Below are positions 1-10,322 of a stretch of DNA of 47,383 bases, piece by piece. Position 1 is the first letter of the stretch. Every line of letters begins with the position of its first letter. Both the position numbers and the translations under genes were made by a program. This DNA comes from Chitinophaga pinensis. Lineage in GTDB: Bacteria; Bacteroidota; Bacteroidia; 2-12-FULL-35-15. Where the stretch lies: positions 1 to 47,383 of the forward strand of contig CAMCUO010000020.1 of NCBI GenBank assembly GCA_945879015.1, given 5' to 3'. Under the pieces are notes generated by a model. It saw only the letters and a program-made list of their open reading frames with translations, ran no database searches and had not been told where the DNA came from.

Positions 1-147
1 TATTTACAAGACCACTTCTATTCTTCGTAGCAAATCATATTGCTAATTGGTTGCTCTCCAGCAGAGCCAATGTCCTCGTTTGATTTACGGGACTATAATA
101 AGAGTTATTTTTTACAAAAACACCAACTATTTTTTGCACCATTACCA

Positions 148-284
148 ATTTCTTTAACTTTTTCTGGTTACAACAAATAAAAAAAGCGAAAAACATTTCT
201 GTTCTCCGCTTTTATGAATTGCAATTAGGTGGAAGCCTTAATTGTTCTTCAATCTCTCATTTATTTCTTTAACTTTTTCTGGTT
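148..284. repeat. 22-bp exact direct repeat, two copies
   Basis: A 22-base string beginning ATTTCTTTAACTTTTTC occurs at 148-169 in the intergenic tail and again at 263-284 inside the 3' end of the TPR gene, where it encodes the PEKVKEI part of the C-terminus. The copies are 93 bases apart and flank the terminator hairpin. This may be a leftover of a partial 3'-end duplication. Confidence 0.6.
178..209 (-). terminator. Rho-independent terminator of the TPR gene
   Basis: Read on the minus strand, a 10-bp stem (arms 200-209 and 186-195, with two G-T wobbles) closes a GAAA tetraloop and is followed by a T-run (the A-run at 178-185 on the plus strand). It lies 28 bases past the stop codon of the minus-strand TPR gene. 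Confidence 0.8.
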
Positions 285-1497
285 GCTGAGTTCTAGCATA
301 AATTTGCTTTAAGGCATACATCGTGTTTTTGTCTTTCGGACTCACTTGCAATGCTTTCTCTAATATTGGCAATGCTTTTTGAAACTCACCTGTGGCAATT
401 TCATTTGCTGTTTTGTATTTTGCATTGTCAGTAATTTGATCTGCTACTTTACTCAATGCAACCCCGTGATTGTTATACAACACTCCTAAGTTATAAAGTG
501 CATCAAAGTAGTCAGGTTTTAATTCAATAGATTTTTTGTAATCCGTCTCCGCCATTTTCATTAAGTTTTCATAGTCTTTCGGCTTCTCAACATCTTTATT
601 AGCAGCATCTTTAGGATTTGCCAGGTTATCATAAATGTTTCCTCTTACCAAATACAAATTTGCATCTGTAGGTTTTGCGGTTAAAGCAATATTTAAATTA
701 TTTAATGCTTCTTTGCTATTATTGGTTTTTAAGAAATAATTTGTTTCAGTAATTACTAAATTGATATCGTTTGGATACATAGCACGGCCTTTTTTCAAGA
801 CATCCATAGCTCCTACGCTATCTTTCATGTTTAAATACACATTTACTAAGGACGAATAAGTATTTCCATAACCAAGCTTACTATCAATCATTTTTTGATA
901 ATACGTTTTAGCTTTATCGTAAATAGCAGCTCTATCAGCAACCAATGCACAATTTGCAAGCGTTAAAGTATCTTTTGAACCTTTTATTTCATAAGATTTT
1001 TCAAAAGAAGGAAGCGCATCTGCATATTTTTTTGCATTATAATCTGCTACTGCTTTATTGTCGTAATGAATTGCAATATTTGAAATATATGTTGCTACTT
1101 CAGAAGTATAGTTTCCTTTTACATCTAAAGTTTTTGATGCCAAACAACCTGCGTATGCTTCTGCCAAAGGAACAGTGGAAACAGCTTGGTATGCTGCTAA
1201 ATCTCTTTTTCCTGGATCAGTGATGGTTGTCATCAACTTTTCTGTTGCTAAGCGTCTGTCATTATCAAAAATCGTCAAATACACTTGTGCTTTTAAAGTT
1301 TGTGTCTTCGCCTGATCTTTTGTATCAGCATGCGCTGCAGCCAAATCAATGTTCTCTTTTGCTTTGTTTAGAGATTCAATGTCTTTCGACTCAGAAAAAT
1401 CACGCAAATAATTTTTCGCGTTTACGATTTTTACATTTTGTGCAAAGCCATTAATAACAAAAGCTGTTGCGACAACTAAAAGTGCTATTTTCTTCAT
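238..1497 (-). CDS. Secreted TPR-repeat protein downstream of gyrA
   Basis: A 419-residue protein with a signal peptide (residues 1-19, MKKIALLVVATAF...GFA, cleaved before Gln20). The rest is helical tetratricopeptide repeats, clearest from about residue 145 to the end (for example ADALPSFEKSYEIKG and YFDALYNLGVLYNNHG). It is probably periplasmic or surface-associated and acts as a protein-interaction scaffold; no catalytic motif is visible. It begins 35 bases after the gyrA stop on the same strand, so the two are probably co-transcribed. From memory, a TPR gene after gyrA is common in Bacteroidota. The partner is unknown. Confidence 0.85.
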   Translation of the reverse strand: MKKIALLVVATAFVINGFAQNVKIVNAKNYLRDFSESKDIESLNKAKENIDLAAAHADTKDQAKTQTLKAQVYLTIFDNDRRLATEKLMTTITDPGKRDLAAYQAVSTVPLAEAYAGCLASKTLDVKGNYTSEVATYISNIAIHYDNKAVADYNAKKYADALPSFEKSYEIKGSKDTLTLANCALVADRAAIYDKAKTYYQKMIDSKLGYGNTYSSLVNVYLNMKDSVGAMDVLKKGRAMYPNDINLVITETNYFLKTNNSKEALNNLNIALTAKPTDANLYLVRGNIYDNLANPKDAANKDVEKPKDYENLMKMAETDYKKSIELKPDYFDALYNLGVLYNNHGVALSKVADQITDNAKYKTANEIATGEFQKALPILEKALQVSPKDKNTMYALKQIYARTQQPEKVKEINERLKNN

Positions 1498-1532
1498 AAA
1501 TATTAGCTTTAATTAATTATAATAATTTAGGT

Positions 1533-4109
1533 CTACTCTGTTTCTGGCGGAGTATCAAGTTCCTTGCCATCATTTTCTGTATTATCAGAAGACGTGTCAG
1601 TACTATCATTTCCATATTCTGCTGTTGGTGTTTCAGAAGTTGCTCCTTCTATAGCCTCAATCTCCTCCTCTACTTCTACTTTACTTACAGCAGCAATTTC
1701 ATCGCCTTCCTTCATGTTAATCAATCGTACACCTTGTGTAGCGCGACCAATAACACGTAATTCAGAAATTGCCAAACGAATAATAATTCCAGATCTATTG
1801 ATAATCATCAATCCATCTTTATCTGTAACGTCTTTAATTGCAATTAAATTACCAGTTTTATCAGTAATGTTAATGGTTTTAACACCTTTCCCACCACGCT
1901 TAGTAACACGATATTCTTCAATTTCAGAACGTTTTCCGTATCCTTTTTCAGAAACCACCATTACATTGCTTGTTTGATCAGGCATTGCAATCATACCAAC
2001 TACTTCGTTTCCTTTTTCATCACCCAAGTTAATTCCTCTAACTCCAGAAGCATTTCTTCCCATTGGACGAACATTCGCTTCGTTGAAACGTACTACTTTT
2101 CCAGCTTTAGATGCCAACATAATTTCGTTCGTTCCATTCGTTAACAATACTTCTAATAAAGTATCACCTTCTCTTACAGTAATTGCATTGATACCATTTT
2201 GACGTGGACGAGAATATGCTTCTAAAGTTGTTTTCTTAATGATACCATTCTTAGTACACATAATAATGAAATTATTAGCGATGTAATCTGCATCAGTAAG
2301 GTCTTTCACATTGATGTATGCTTTTACCTTATCATCACTTGGAATGTTAATCATGTTTTGAATTGCTCTTCCTTTAGATACACGTGTTCCTTCAGGAACT
2401 TCAAATGCACGCATCCAGAAACATCTTCCTTGTTCAGTAAACAACAATAAATAGTTGTGTGTTGATGCAATGAATAAGTGTTCTATAAAGTCTTCATCAC
2501 GAGTTGTACTTCCCTTTGCCCCTTTTCCTCCTCTTCCTTGTGTTCTGTATTCTGTTAAAGGTGTACGTTTGATATAACCCATGTGCGATATCGTAATAAC
2601 CACATCTTCATCAGCAATCATATCTTCCATACGGAAATCTCCTGAAGCAAAAACAACCTCGGTTCTGCGTTCATCACCATACTTCTCTTTTATTTCAGAA
2701 AGCTCATCTTTAATAATAGCATAACGAAGCGTTTCATCTTCCAATACTTCTTTCAAATACTTGATTAATTCCATCAAAGTGTCGTACTCTTCTTTTATCT
2801 TATCTCTCTCTAAACCAGTAAGTACACGCAATCTCATTTCAAGAATTGCTTTAGCTTGAATTTCACTTAATCCAAAGCCTGAAATCAATCCATCTTGTGC
2901 TTCTTGTGGAGTTGCAGATGCACGAATCAATTTAATTACTTCATCCATATGGTCTAAAGCAATCAAATAACCCTGTAAAATGTGTGCTCTACGCTCAGCT
3001 TGTGCTAATTCAAACTTAGTTCTTCTAACGATTACTTCGTGACGGTGAGCCACAAAATGCACAATCATATCCTTTAAGTTCAACATCATCGGTCGGCCAC
3101 CCACCAAAGCAATGTTGTTTACACTAAAAGAGGTTTGAAGTTCGGTGTATTTAAATAAGTTATTTAATACAACATTTGTTATTGCATCGCGCTTAATCTC
3201 ATACACAATGCGCATTCCGTCTCTATCCGACTCGTCACGAATATCAGAAATGCCTTCAATTTTCTTATCGTTGATCAAATCCGCAGTTTTGCGAATCATC
3301 TCTGCCTTATTTACTTGATAAGGAATTTCGTTTACTATAATCCGCTCTCTTCCTGCATCAGTAGTCTCCATTGTGGTTTTAGCACGCATCACAATGCGGC
3401 CTCTGCCCGTTTCAAAAGCATCTTTCACGCCTTCGTAACCGTAAATGATTCCACCTGTTGGAAAATCGGGCGCTTTTACAAAATGCATCAATCCTGCAAT
3501 ATCAATTTCTCTATTGTCTATATATGCAATTGTTGCATTTAAAATCTCTGTCAAGTTGTGTGGTGGCATGTTTGTAGCCATACCAACAGCAATTCCAGAA
3601 GCTCCATTGATTAATAAATTCGGAATTCTAGTTGGCAAAACTGTAGGTTCTTCCAATGAATCATCAAAATTCGGACGAAAATCAACAGTATCTTTCTCAA
3701 TATCATTCAACATTTCCTCAGCAATTTTTTTCAAACGTGCTTCGGTATAACGCATTGCAGCCGGACTGTCACCATCAATAGAACCATAGTTACCTTGTCC
3801 ATCAATCAAAGGATAACGCAAACTCCAATCTTGCGCCATACGAACCATTGCGTCATATACAGAGGTATCACCATGTGGGTGATATTTACCTAAAACTTCT
3901 CCAACAATACGTGCAGATTTTTTATGAGCCTTATTTGACATTACACCCAAATCGAGCATGCCAAACAATACCCTTCTGTGCACTGGTTTTAAGCCGTCTC
4001 TTACATCAGGCAATGCTCTTGACACAATAACCGACATCGAATAATCGATGTATGCCGATTTCATTTCTTCTTCAATGTTAATCTGGATAATTTTTTCTCC
4101 GTCTGCCAT
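1533..4109 (-). CDS. gyrA: DNA gyrase subunit A
   Basis: The 858-residue A subunit of DNA gyrase, which cuts and rejoins DNA to introduce negative supercoils with GyrB. The catalytic tyrosine is Tyr121 in AMRYTEARL. The quinolone-determining region reads [10 protein letters not shown], with Thr82 and Asp86 at the places of E. coli Ser83 and Asp87. The GyrA box appears as QGRGGKG, followed by the beta-pinwheel C-terminal domain. The last 50 or so residues form an acidic Glu/Asp/Ser/Thr tail, common in this subunit. The start [16 protein letters not shown] fits the family. It is divergent from clpC across a 322-base gap. Confidence 0.98.
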   Translation of the reverse strand: MADGEKIIQINIEEEMKSAYIDYSMSVIVSRALPDVRDGLKPVHRRVLFGMLDLGVMSNKAHKKSARIVGEVLGKYHPHGDTSVYDAMVRMAQDWSLRYPLIDGQGNYGSIDGDSPAAMRYTEARLKKIAEEMLNDIEKDTVDFRPNFDDSLEEPTVLPTRIPNLLINGASGIAVGMATNMPPHNLTEILNATIAYIDNREIDIAGLMHFVKAPDFPTGGIIYGYEGVKDAFETGRGRIVMRAKTTMETTDAGRERIIVNEIPYQVNKAEMIRKTADLINDKKIEGISDIRDESDRDGMRIVYEIKRDAITNVVLNNLFKYTELQTSFSVNNIALVGGRPMMLNLKDMIVHFVAHRHEVIVRRTKFELAQAERRAHILQGYLIALDHMDEVIKLIRASATPQEAQDGLISGFGLSEIQAKAILEMRLRVLTGLERDKIKEEYDTLMELIKYLKEVLEDETLRYAIIKDELSEIKEKYGDERRTEVVFASGDFRMEDMIADEDVVITISHMGYIKRTPLTEYRTQGRGGKGAKGSTTRDEDFIEHLFIASTHNYLLLFTEQGRCFWMRAFEVPEGTRVSKGRAIQNMINIPSDDKVKAYINVKDLTDADYIANNFIIMCTKNGIIKKTTLEAYSRPRQNGINAITVREGDTLLEVLLTNGTNEIMLASKAGKVVRFNEANVRPMGRNASGVRGINLGDEKGNEVVGMIAMPDQTSNVMVVSEKGYGKRSEIEEYRVTKRGGKGVKTINITDKTGNLIAIKDVTDKDGLMIINRSGIIIRLAISELRVIGRATQGVRLINMKEGDEIAAVSKVEVEEEIEAIEGATSETPTAEYGNDSTDTSSDNTENDGKELDTPPETE

Positions 4110-4264
4110 AATTTCGTTTTTCTATTTTTTATTTAAATTTTTCTGCTTTTTACGCAGATTTGTCATGATTTATTTCTAGCACAATAATTGATAAATCCCT
4201 TGTGTTTTAAAGAGGTTCGAAAATACTTATTATGTTGCAAACTAAACCGATTTTGAGCATTAAA

Positions 4265-4297
4265 TTATCAACATAGTTAACAGCTTTTTGTTGATAA
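4265..4297. promoter_or_regulatory. Inverted TTATCAACA pair (DnaA-box-like)
   Basis: TTATCAACA at 4265-4273 is mirrored exactly by TGTTGATAA at 4289-4297 with a 15-base spacer. Each half differs by one base from the classical DnaA box TTATCCACA. It lies between gyrA and clpC and could be an operator or a DnaA site; the assignment is inference. Confidence 0.4.
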
Positions 4298-4336
4298 AAT
4301 TAAAGGTTTAGCTAGGACAACTTTAAAAGGAGTAAT

Positions 4337-4344
4337 TACTTTTG
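4337..4344 (+). promoter_or_regulatory. Candidate -7 box of clpC
   Basis: TACTTTTG matches the Bacteroidota sigma-A -7 consensus TAnnTTTG. It lies 87 bases before the clpC ATG. No clear -33 TTG is seen at the right distance, so this is tentative. Confidence 0.4.
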
Positions 4345-4431
4345 ATAAACCACATGAAACTATTATTATTCGTGGGAAAAGTAACTCTTGAAGAAATAAA
4401 AACGTTTAAGTAATTAATAAAACTAAGCATT

Positions 4432-6966
4432 ATGGAAGCTAAATTTTCACCAAGAGTTAAAGATGTAATCACCTACAGCAGAGAGGAAGCGCTACGTTTG
4501 GGACACGATTACATAGGAACAGAACATTTGCTTTTAGGTATTATTCGCGAAGGAGAAGGCACTGCTGTTCGTCTACTAAAATCATTAAATGTAGATTTAC
4601 AAGAATTACGTAAAACCGTTGAACAATCAATAGGAACAGGTAATCACAAGGTTAGTAATCTTGCAAATATTCCTTTAATGAAGCAAGCAGAACGTGCTTT
4701 AAAAATCACTTATTTAGAAGCTAAGCTGTTTAAAAGTGCTGTTATTGGTACCGAACACCTAATATTATCTATTCTAAAAGATGAAGATAATGTTGCAACT
4801 AAATCATTACAAAAATTTAAAGTTGATTATGATATTATGAAAAGTGAATTAGAATTATCAAAAACAGACCCGAAAGCAGAATTCCCTGGAACACCTTCTG
4901 ATGATGATGCAGATGAGGATTCTTTTAGTGCAAGTAGTACTAAAAAACCAGTTGATAGCAAATCGAAAACTCCAGTATTGGATAATTTCGGAAGAGATTT
5001 AACTAAAGCTGCAGAAGAAGGAAAACTAGATCCAATTGTTGGTCGCGAAAAAGAAATAGAACGTGTTTCTCAAATTTTATCACGTAGAAAAAAGAATAAT
5101 CCTATTTTAATTGGTGAGCCAGGTGTTGGTAAATCAGCTATAGCAGAAGGTTTAGCATTACGCATTGTTCAAAGAAAAGTATCTCGTGTTTTATTTGGTA
5201 AACGTGTTGTGACTTTAGATTTAGCTTCATTGGTTGCAGGGACAAAGTATCGTGGACAGTTTGAAGAGCGTATGAAAGCTGTTATGAACGAATTGGAAAA
5301 ATCTCGTGATGTAATTTTGTTTATTGATGAGATTCACACTATTATAGGTGCTGGAGGTGCTTCTGGTTCATTGGATGCATCAAACATGTTTAAACCAGCC
5401 TTAGCACGTGGAGAAATACAATGTATTGGTGCCACTACTTTGGATGAATATCGTCAATACATCGAAAAAGATGGTGCTTTAGAAAGACGATTCCAAAAAG
5501 TAATTGTTGAACCTGCAACTCAGGAAGAAACAATTCAGATTTTAAATAATATCAAATCGAAATACGAAGATCATCACAATGTAATTTATACGGATGAAGC
5601 AATCAAAGCTTGTGTTGCTTTAACTGCACGTTATATCACAGATCGTCATTTGCCTGATAAAGCAATTGATGCATTAGATGAATCTGGTTCACGTGTACAC
5701 ATTACTAATATTAATGTTCCAAAGAACATTGTCGAAATCGAGAAAAAGCTAGAGGATATAAAAGAAGAAAAAAATAAAGTTGTTCGTTCTCAAAAATATG
5801 AAGAAGCTGCTCGTTTGCGTGATACAGAGCGCACTTTGCTTGAGCAATTAGATGCAGCAAAGAAAACTTGGGAAGAAGAAAGCAAAACGCATAGAGAAAT
5901 GGTGAGTGAAGACAATGTTGCTGAAGTTGTTGCAATGATGACTGGAGTTCCAGTTCAGCGTATTGCACAAAATGAAGGTGACAAGCTTATCAAAATGGCG
6001 GAGTTGTTACAAGGTAAAGTAATCGGACAAGATGAAGCTGTAAAAAAGGTTGTAAAAGCGATTCAGCGTAACCGTGCTGGATTAAAAGATCCAAACAAAC
6101 CAATTGGCTCATTTATTTTCCTTGGACCTACTGGAGTTGGTAAAACGCAATTAGCAAAAATATTATCGAAATATTTATTTGATAACGATGATGCATTGAT
6201 TCGTATCGACATGAGTGAGTATATGGAGAAATTTGCTGTATCTCGCTTGGTTGGAGCGCCTCCAGGATATGTAGGCTATGAAGAAGGTGGACAATTAACG
6301 GAAAAAGTTCGCAGAAGACCATACGCTGTTGTATTGTTAGATGAAATTGAAAAAGCGCATCCTGATGTATTTAACTTGTTATTACAAGCATTGGATGATG
6401 GAATGATGACAGATAGTTTAGGTCGTAAGATTGATTTTAAAAACACTATCATCATCATGACTTCCAATATTGGCTCTCGTCAGTTGAAAGATTTTGGACA
6501 AGGAGTTGGTTTTAGTACAAGCGCAAAACAAGAAGTTGCCGATGATCACTCAAAAGGTATAATTGAAGGTGCTTTGAAAAAAGCATTCGCTCCTGAATTT
6601 TTGAATCGTATTGATGATGTTGTAATGTTCAACTCTCTTTCAAGAGATGATATTCATAAAATTATTGATATTGAATTGAATAGTTTGTATGGCAGAATAA
6701 ACGGATTAGGATATAGTATCAAAGTATCTGATGAAGCAAAAGATTATATTTCTGACAAAGGATACGATGTTCAATTTGGTGCTCGTCCTTTGAAAAGAGC
6801 TATTCAAAAGTATTTAGAAGATCCATTGGCTGAAGAAATCATCAAGTCAAACTTAAGTGAAGGTGATATTATTGATGTAGATTTTGATAAAACAAAAGAC
6901 GAAATCAAAATTAAAATCCACAAGCCTAAGGAAAGTAAATCTAAGAAGAGTAAAAAAGAAGAATAA
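4432..6966 (+). CDS. clpC: ATP-dependent Clp protease ATPase subunit ClpC
   Basis: An 844-residue AAA+ unfoldase that feeds substrates to ClpP. Domain order: N-terminal double Clp_N repeat (about 1-145), a charged linker (about 146-190), AAA module 1 with Walker A GEPGVGKS near residue 228 and Walker B ILFIDE near 297, a middle region containing a UVR-like motif ([10 protein letters not shown], near 453), then AAA module 2 with Walker A GPTGVGKT near 565 and Walker B VVLLDE near 633. A VGF tripeptide (GQGVGFST) near residue 696 fits the ClpP-docking loop. The C-terminus is lysine-rich. The UVR motif and single-chain size mark ClpC rather than ClpB or ClpA. A strong terminator follows directly. 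Confidence 0.96.
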   Translation: MEAKFSPRVKDVITYSREEALRLGHDYIGTEHLLLGIIREGEGTAVRLLKSLNVDLQELRKTVEQSIGTGNHKVSNLANIPLMKQAERALKITYLEAKLFKSAVIGTEHLILSILKDEDNVATKSLQKFKVDYDIMKSELELSKTDPKAEFPGTPSDDDADEDSFSASSTKKPVDSKSKTPVLDNFGRDLTKAAEEGKLDPIVGREKEIERVSQILSRRKKNNPILIGEPGVGKSAIAEGLALRIVQRKVSRVLFGKRVVTLDLASLVAGTKYRGQFEERMKAVMNELEKSRDVILFIDEIHTIIGAGGASGSLDASNMFKPALARGEIQCIGATTLDEYRQYIEKDGALERRFQKVIVEPATQEETIQILNNIKSKYEDHHNVIYTDEAIKACVALTARYITDRHLPDKAIDALDESGSRVHITNINVPKNIVEIEKKLEDIKEEKNKVVRSQKYEEAARLRDTERTLLEQLDAAKKTWEEESKTHREMVSEDNVAEVVAMMTGVPVQRIAQNEGDKLIKMAELLQGKVIGQDEAVKKVVKAIQRNRAGLKDPNKPIGSFIFLGPTGVGKTQLAKILSKYLFDNDDALIRIDMSEYMEKFAVSRLVGAPPGYVGYEEGGQLTEKVRRRPYAVVLLDEIEKAHPDVFNLLLQALDDGMMTDSLGRKIDFKNTIIIMTSNIGSRQLKDFGQGVGFSTSAKQEVADDHSKGIIEGALKKAFAPEFLNRIDDVVMFNSLSRDDIHKIIDIELNSLYGRINGLGYSIKVSDEAKDYISDKGYDVQFGARPLKRAIQKYLEDPLAEEIIKSNLSEGDIIDVDFDKTKDEIKIKIHKPKESKSKKSKKEE

Positions 6967-6970
6967 AATA

Positions 6971-7001
6971 AAAAGTCCCGAGATAAATACTCGGGACTTT
7001 T
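6971..7001. terminator. Bidirectional terminator between clpC and the PepSY-like gene
   Basis: A perfect 12-bp stem (6971-6982 with 6990-7001) around a 7-base loop. The stem core is GTCCCGAG/CTCGGGAC with A-runs before and T-runs after, so it can serve clpC and the convergent minus-strand gene. Confidence 0.92.
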
Positions 7002-7023
7002 TATTTATATTTTTATAGTAATC

Positions 7024-7485
7024 TTACTTAGCTGCAGATTTTTGTTCTTCTTTAACCATAACCCACTCGTGGTCAAATTCAACATCATACACATTTTCAC
7101 CTTTCGTGATTTCCATTGTATATATCGTTTCTTTTTCTTTTTCTATTTTTTTTGCATCATCAATTTTATATGCACTTAATATGTCTCCATATTTTTTAGA
7201 AAGTGCTTCTTTAATTTCTTTTGGCAACTCCGAAGGCTTCAGATAAGTTAACGTTTCCAACCACTTTCCGTCCTTATCAAATTTTGCTGAAAAATCTGTT
7301 TTTCCAACTGTAAAATCAGCTTCATAATTATCGTAGTCTATCTCCCAACTTGTTTTTTCAGCAATGGAGAACTTCGCTTTAAAAGCTGTAATTACTGCAG
7401 CTGGAACATTGTCAGCAGAAATTTTCTGCGCAACAGCAGTTGAAATTGAAATTATAATTGCGAAAAACAATAGTAGCTTTTTCAT
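7024..7485 (-). CDS. PepSY-like periplasmic protein
   Basis: A 153-residue protein with a signal peptide (MKKLLLFFAIIISISTAVAQ). It carries two alpha/beta units of the PepSY-like family (PF11396): VPAAVITAFKAKFSIAEKTSWE...YEADFTVG...SAKFDKDGKW, then LPKEIKEALSKKYG...YTMEITKG...DVEFDHE. Such proteins are periplasmic and common in Bacteroidota; their role is unknown, though some are induced under stress. It converges on clpC and shares its terminator. The C-terminus is Lys/Glu-rich. Confidence 0.8.
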   Translation of the reverse strand: MKKLLLFFAIIISISTAVAQKISADNVPAAVITAFKAKFSIAEKTSWEIDYDNYEADFTVGKTDFSAKFDKDGKWLETLTYLKPSELPKEIKEALSKKYGDILSAYKIDDAKKIEKEKETIYTMEITKGENVYDVEFDHEWVMVKEEQKSAAK

Positions 7486-7521
7486 TTTAGAAGATTAATT
7501 AAGGTTTGTACAAAAATATAA

Positions 7522-7529
7522 TAAATTTG
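7522..7529 (+). promoter_or_regulatory. -7 box of the MFS gene
   Basis: TAAATTTG matches TAnnTTTG and lies 9 bases before the ATG at 7539. It argues against the in-frame TTG at 7506, which would lie upstream of transcription. An opposing TATTTTTG (7518-7511, minus strand) faces the PepSY-like gene. Confidence 0.5.
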
Positions 7530-7538
7530 CCAAATATT

Positions 7539-8789
7539 ATGCCACAAACAAATATTAAACACGATCCATTTGCAGCATTGAGAATAAAAGAGTTTATGTT
7601 TTTTCTAAACACAAGATTCTTTTTAACCCTTGCTATTATGATGCAAAGCGTGATAGTAAGTTGGCAGATATACGATATTACACACGATAAACTGGCTTTA
7701 GGACTCATTTGCCTAGCTGAAGCCATTCCTTTTATTCTTGTCTCTTTGTTTTCTGGTCACTTGGCAGATGTAATTAGTCGCAAGCTAATTATTCTAATAT
7801 CTATGGCTTTCCTTCTTTTGTCTACCTCTGCCCTACTCTATTTTTCTTTGGAGTCGTCCACTGTTTTAAAAAACTATGGAACATTGCCAATTTATTTTGT
7901 TTTTGGATTTATTGGAATTGTAAGAGGATTTATAGCTGCTGCTTTTCCTGCGTTTATGGCTCAGATAGTTCCACGTGAACTGTATGCTAATTCTGCCACC
8001 TGGAATAGTAGCGTTTGGCATGTAGGAGCAGTAATTGGTCCTGCCATTGCTGGAATAATTTGTACAATTGATTTTCAAACAGCTTACACTCTTAATCTAT
8101 GTTTTAGTTTTCTTGCTATTTTTTCCTTCTTTTTTATTGCTTCTAAACCTGTTCCTGTAAAAACTAAAAAAGAAACTATTCTACAGAGTTTATCTGGAGG
8201 AATAAAATTTGTTTTCAGTAACCAATTAATTTTAGGTGCGCTTTCACTAGATTTATTTGCAGTTTTATTTGGAGGAGCAGTAGCTATGCTTCCAGCTTTC
8301 GCTGAGGATATTTTACATGTTGGCTCAACAGAATTAGGTTTTTTACGGGCTGCTCCTGCTCTAGGCGCGATAGTTACTGCAATAATTTTAGCTTATAAAC
8401 CAATTACAAAAAATGCTGGGAGGAATTTATTTCTCAATGTAGCTTTGTTTGGTGTTGCCACTGTATTATTTGCTGTTTCTACTAATTATTATCTATCTCT
8501 GTTCTTTTTATTTTTAACTGGCGCATTCGATAATGTGAGCGTTGTAATTCGTCACACCATTTTGCAATTATCAACTCCTGATGATATGCGAGGAAGAGTT
8601 TCTGCCGTAAATAGTATATTTATTGGATCTTCAAACGAAATTGGAGGCTTTGAATCAGGAGTAGCTGCAAATGCAATGGGACTTGTGCGTTCAGTTATCT
8701 TTGGCGGAGTAATGACTATTCTTATTGTTGCCGGAACTTATAAGGTCGCTCCTAAATTGAGAAAGTTGGATTTGAAAAACATTCAATAA
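7539..8789 (+). CDS. MFS transporter (EntS/MFS_3 type)
   Basis: A 416-residue integral membrane protein with about 12 hydrophobic segments. The motif GHLADVISRK between segments 2 and 3 matches the major facilitator signature GxLaDrxGRr. Overall it resembles the MFS_3 group (enterobactin-exporter-like), usually proton-driven drug or siderophore efflux; the substrate cannot be told. The ATG at 7539 was chosen because it lies after the -7 box and gives the usual short cytoplasmic N-terminus before FAALRIKEFMFF. It is followed 18 bases later by a GT-C-like gene on the same strand. Confidence 0.85.
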   Translation: MPQTNIKHDPFAALRIKEFMFFLNTRFFLTLAIMMQSVIVSWQIYDITHDKLALGLICLAEAIPFILVSLFSGHLADVISRKLIILISMAFLLLSTSALLYFSLESSTVLKNYGTLPIYFVFGFIGIVRGFIAAAFPAFMAQIVPRELYANSATWNSSVWHVGAVIGPAIAGIICTIDFQTAYTLNLCFSFLAIFSFFFIASKPVPVKTKKETILQSLSGGIKFVFSNQLILGALSLDLFAVLFGGAVAMLPAFAEDILHVGSTELGFLRAAPALGAIVTAIILAYKPITKNAGRNLFLNVALFGVATVLFAVSTNYYLSLFFLFLTGAFDNVSVVIRHTILQLSTPDDMRGRVSAVNSIFIGSSNEIGGFESGVAANAMGLVRSVIFGGVMTILIVAGTYKVAPKLRKLDLKNIQ

Positions 8790-8807
8790 TTCATTTTTAA
8801 AAAGACC

Positions 8808-10208
8808 ATGAAATATACCTTCAAAAATATCGCTTTTTCAAAATTCGTATTGTGGCTTCTTCTATTTGTAATGCTTTGGTCTTTCTTTAGTTTAAAAAAA
8901 TGGGACAATGCAGAAAAAGTTCAAAAATTAATTGATTGGGACGTAACATCCTATTATTCGTATCTGCCGGCTTCCTTCATTCACAATGATGTAAGTTTGG
9001 AATTTACAAAGCGAGGTGCAGATTTGAGCTATGAAAACAACCATCAGTTTTGGTACCTAACAGCTCCGAACGGGAAAAGAATTATTAAAGTGACAATGGG
9101 AATGGCGATCATGTATTCTCCATTTTTTTTCATTGGTCATGCAATGGCCCACTTATTTGGCTTTGAACCTAATGGGTTTTCCACACCATATGAATTTTGC
9201 TTGGCCTTATCCAGTCTGTTCTATTTATTTATTGGATTGATCTACTTACGGAAAAGTCTCCTGCTTTTTTTTAATGATGTTAGTACCGGCATAACACTTC
9301 TTTGTGTTTTACTTGGTACTAATCTTTATTATTACACAACAGCAGAGCCTGCAATGTCTCATGCCTATTCCTTTGCTCTTGTTTCTGTTTTTATTTTTCA
9401 AACAATTAAATGGCACAATTCTCCATCAATTAAAAAAGCTATTCTCATTGGTTTTCTTTTTGGTTTAATTGTTTTGATCCGCCCTGTAAATATTATAATC
9501 ATTATTTTTCCTCTTTTATATAATCTATTTTCTTTACAATCCTTCAAGGCCAAAATAGACTTTTTTGTTCATAACAAAACGCATATATTTCTTATAGCGT
9601 TTACATCCTTTTTGATTTTTTTACCCCAATTAATTTATTGGAAATATTTAACCGGCCAATGGCTATTTAATAGTTATGTTGATGAACGTTTCTATTTTAA
9701 TAATCCACACCTTTTATCAGGGTTGTTTAGCTTTAGGAATGGTTGGTTGATTTATTCACCAGTTATGATTTTTTCATTAATTGGGATAGCTTTTTTATAC
9801 AAGAATAGCAGGACTTTTTTTGTTCCAATTCTTTTGTTTACAATGTTAAATTTATTTATTTGTTTTAGTTGGTGGACATGGTGGTATGGTGGCAGTTTTG
9901 GTAGTCGTCCAATGATAGACTCTTATGCCCTTCTTGCTATTCCTATGGCTTCATTTATCGAGGCAATTTTTTCAAGATTAAAAATTATTTTTACTTCTTT
10001 GTGTTTCGTCATTCTTTTATTTATAAGTCTTAATTTATTTCAAACCTATCAGCGAAGAATTGGCCTAATTCATTTTGATGGTATGACATTTAAAGCTTAC
10101 AAAGTTATTTTTCTAAAAACAACACTTTCCAAGGAGGAAATACTGGAATTAAACAAATCAGTTCATAGTCCTGATTACGAAATTGCAAGAAAAGGAATAG
10201 AACAGTAA
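8808..10208 (+). CDS. Polytopic membrane protein, GT-C glycosyltransferase-like
   Basis: A 466-residue protein with about 10-11 hydrophobic segments. The first extracytoplasmic loop holds WDVTSYYSYLPASF, which resembles the acidic catalytic loop of GT-C transferases using lipid-linked sugars (PMT/ArnT type). The next loop has NNHQFWYLTAPNGKR, and a later one has WWTWWYGGSFGSRPMID. If so, it would move a sugar from a polyprenyl-phosphate donor to an acceptor at the outer face of the inner membrane. The family call rests on topology and the Asp-containing loop only. It probably shares a transcript with the MFS gene upstream. Confidence 0.6.
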   Translation: MKYTFKNIAFSKFVLWLLLFVMLWSFFSLKKWDNAEKVQKLIDWDVTSYYSYLPASFIHNDVSLEFTKRGADLSYENNHQFWYLTAPNGKRIIKVTMGMAIMYSPFFFIGHAMAHLFGFEPNGFSTPYEFCLALSSLFYLFIGLIYLRKSLLLFFNDVSTGITLLCVLLGTNLYYYTTAEPAMSHAYSFALVSVFIFQTIKWHNSPSIKKAILIGFLFGLIVLIRPVNIIIIIFPLLYNLFSLQSFKAKIDFFVHNKTHIFLIAFTSFLIFLPQLIYWKYLTGQWLFNSYVDERFYFNNPHLLSGLFSFRNGWLIYSPVMIFSLIGIAFLYKNSRTFFVPILLFTMLNLFICFSWWTWWYGGSFGSRPMIDSYALLAIPMASFIEAIFSRLKIIFTSLCFVILLFISLNLFQTYQRRIGLIHFDGMTFKAYKVIFLKTTLSKEEILELNKSVHSPDYEIARKGIEQ

Positions 10209-10271
10209 TTCTCCTCTCACTATGGAAATTGGGATATTTAGACTAAGTTTTTTCAGAACAAAGCATAAATG

Positions 10272-10302
10272 AAAAAAAGCCCCTTCACATTAGCGAAGGG
10301 GC
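10272..10302 (-). terminator. Terminator of the CsgG-like gene
   Basis: GCCCCTTC (10279-10286) pairs with GAAGGGGC (10295-10302) around an 8-base loop. On the minus strand the hairpin is followed by seven T (A-run 10272-10278). It lies 20 bases after the stop of the minus-strand gene. An A-run on the other side also allows termination from the left. Confidence 0.88.
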
Positions 10303-10322
10303 AAAAAAAGCTAAGCACTTTT

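Larger units (their letters stand above)
4110..4431. other. Divergent intergenic region between gyrA and clpC
   Basis: 322 bases without a gene. It should hold the promoters for both directions. Visible are a TACTTTTG -7 candidate for clpC (4337-4344), a perfect inverted pair TTATCAACA/TGTTGATAA (4265-4297), and a small TCTGC/GCAGA hairpin (4142-4158) just upstream of gyrA. No RNA gene or small ORF is convincing here. Confidence 0.7.

Noticed and set aside
21..95. Short minus-strand open stretch at the left edge
   Set aside because: Only about 24 codons between stops with no start; no recognisable product.
3855..3880. GyrA Thr82 at the E. coli Ser83 position as a quinolone-resistance change
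   Set aside because: Thr is a natural residue at this position in several flavobacterial GyrA proteins, from memory, and Asp86 is intact; resistance cannot be claimed.
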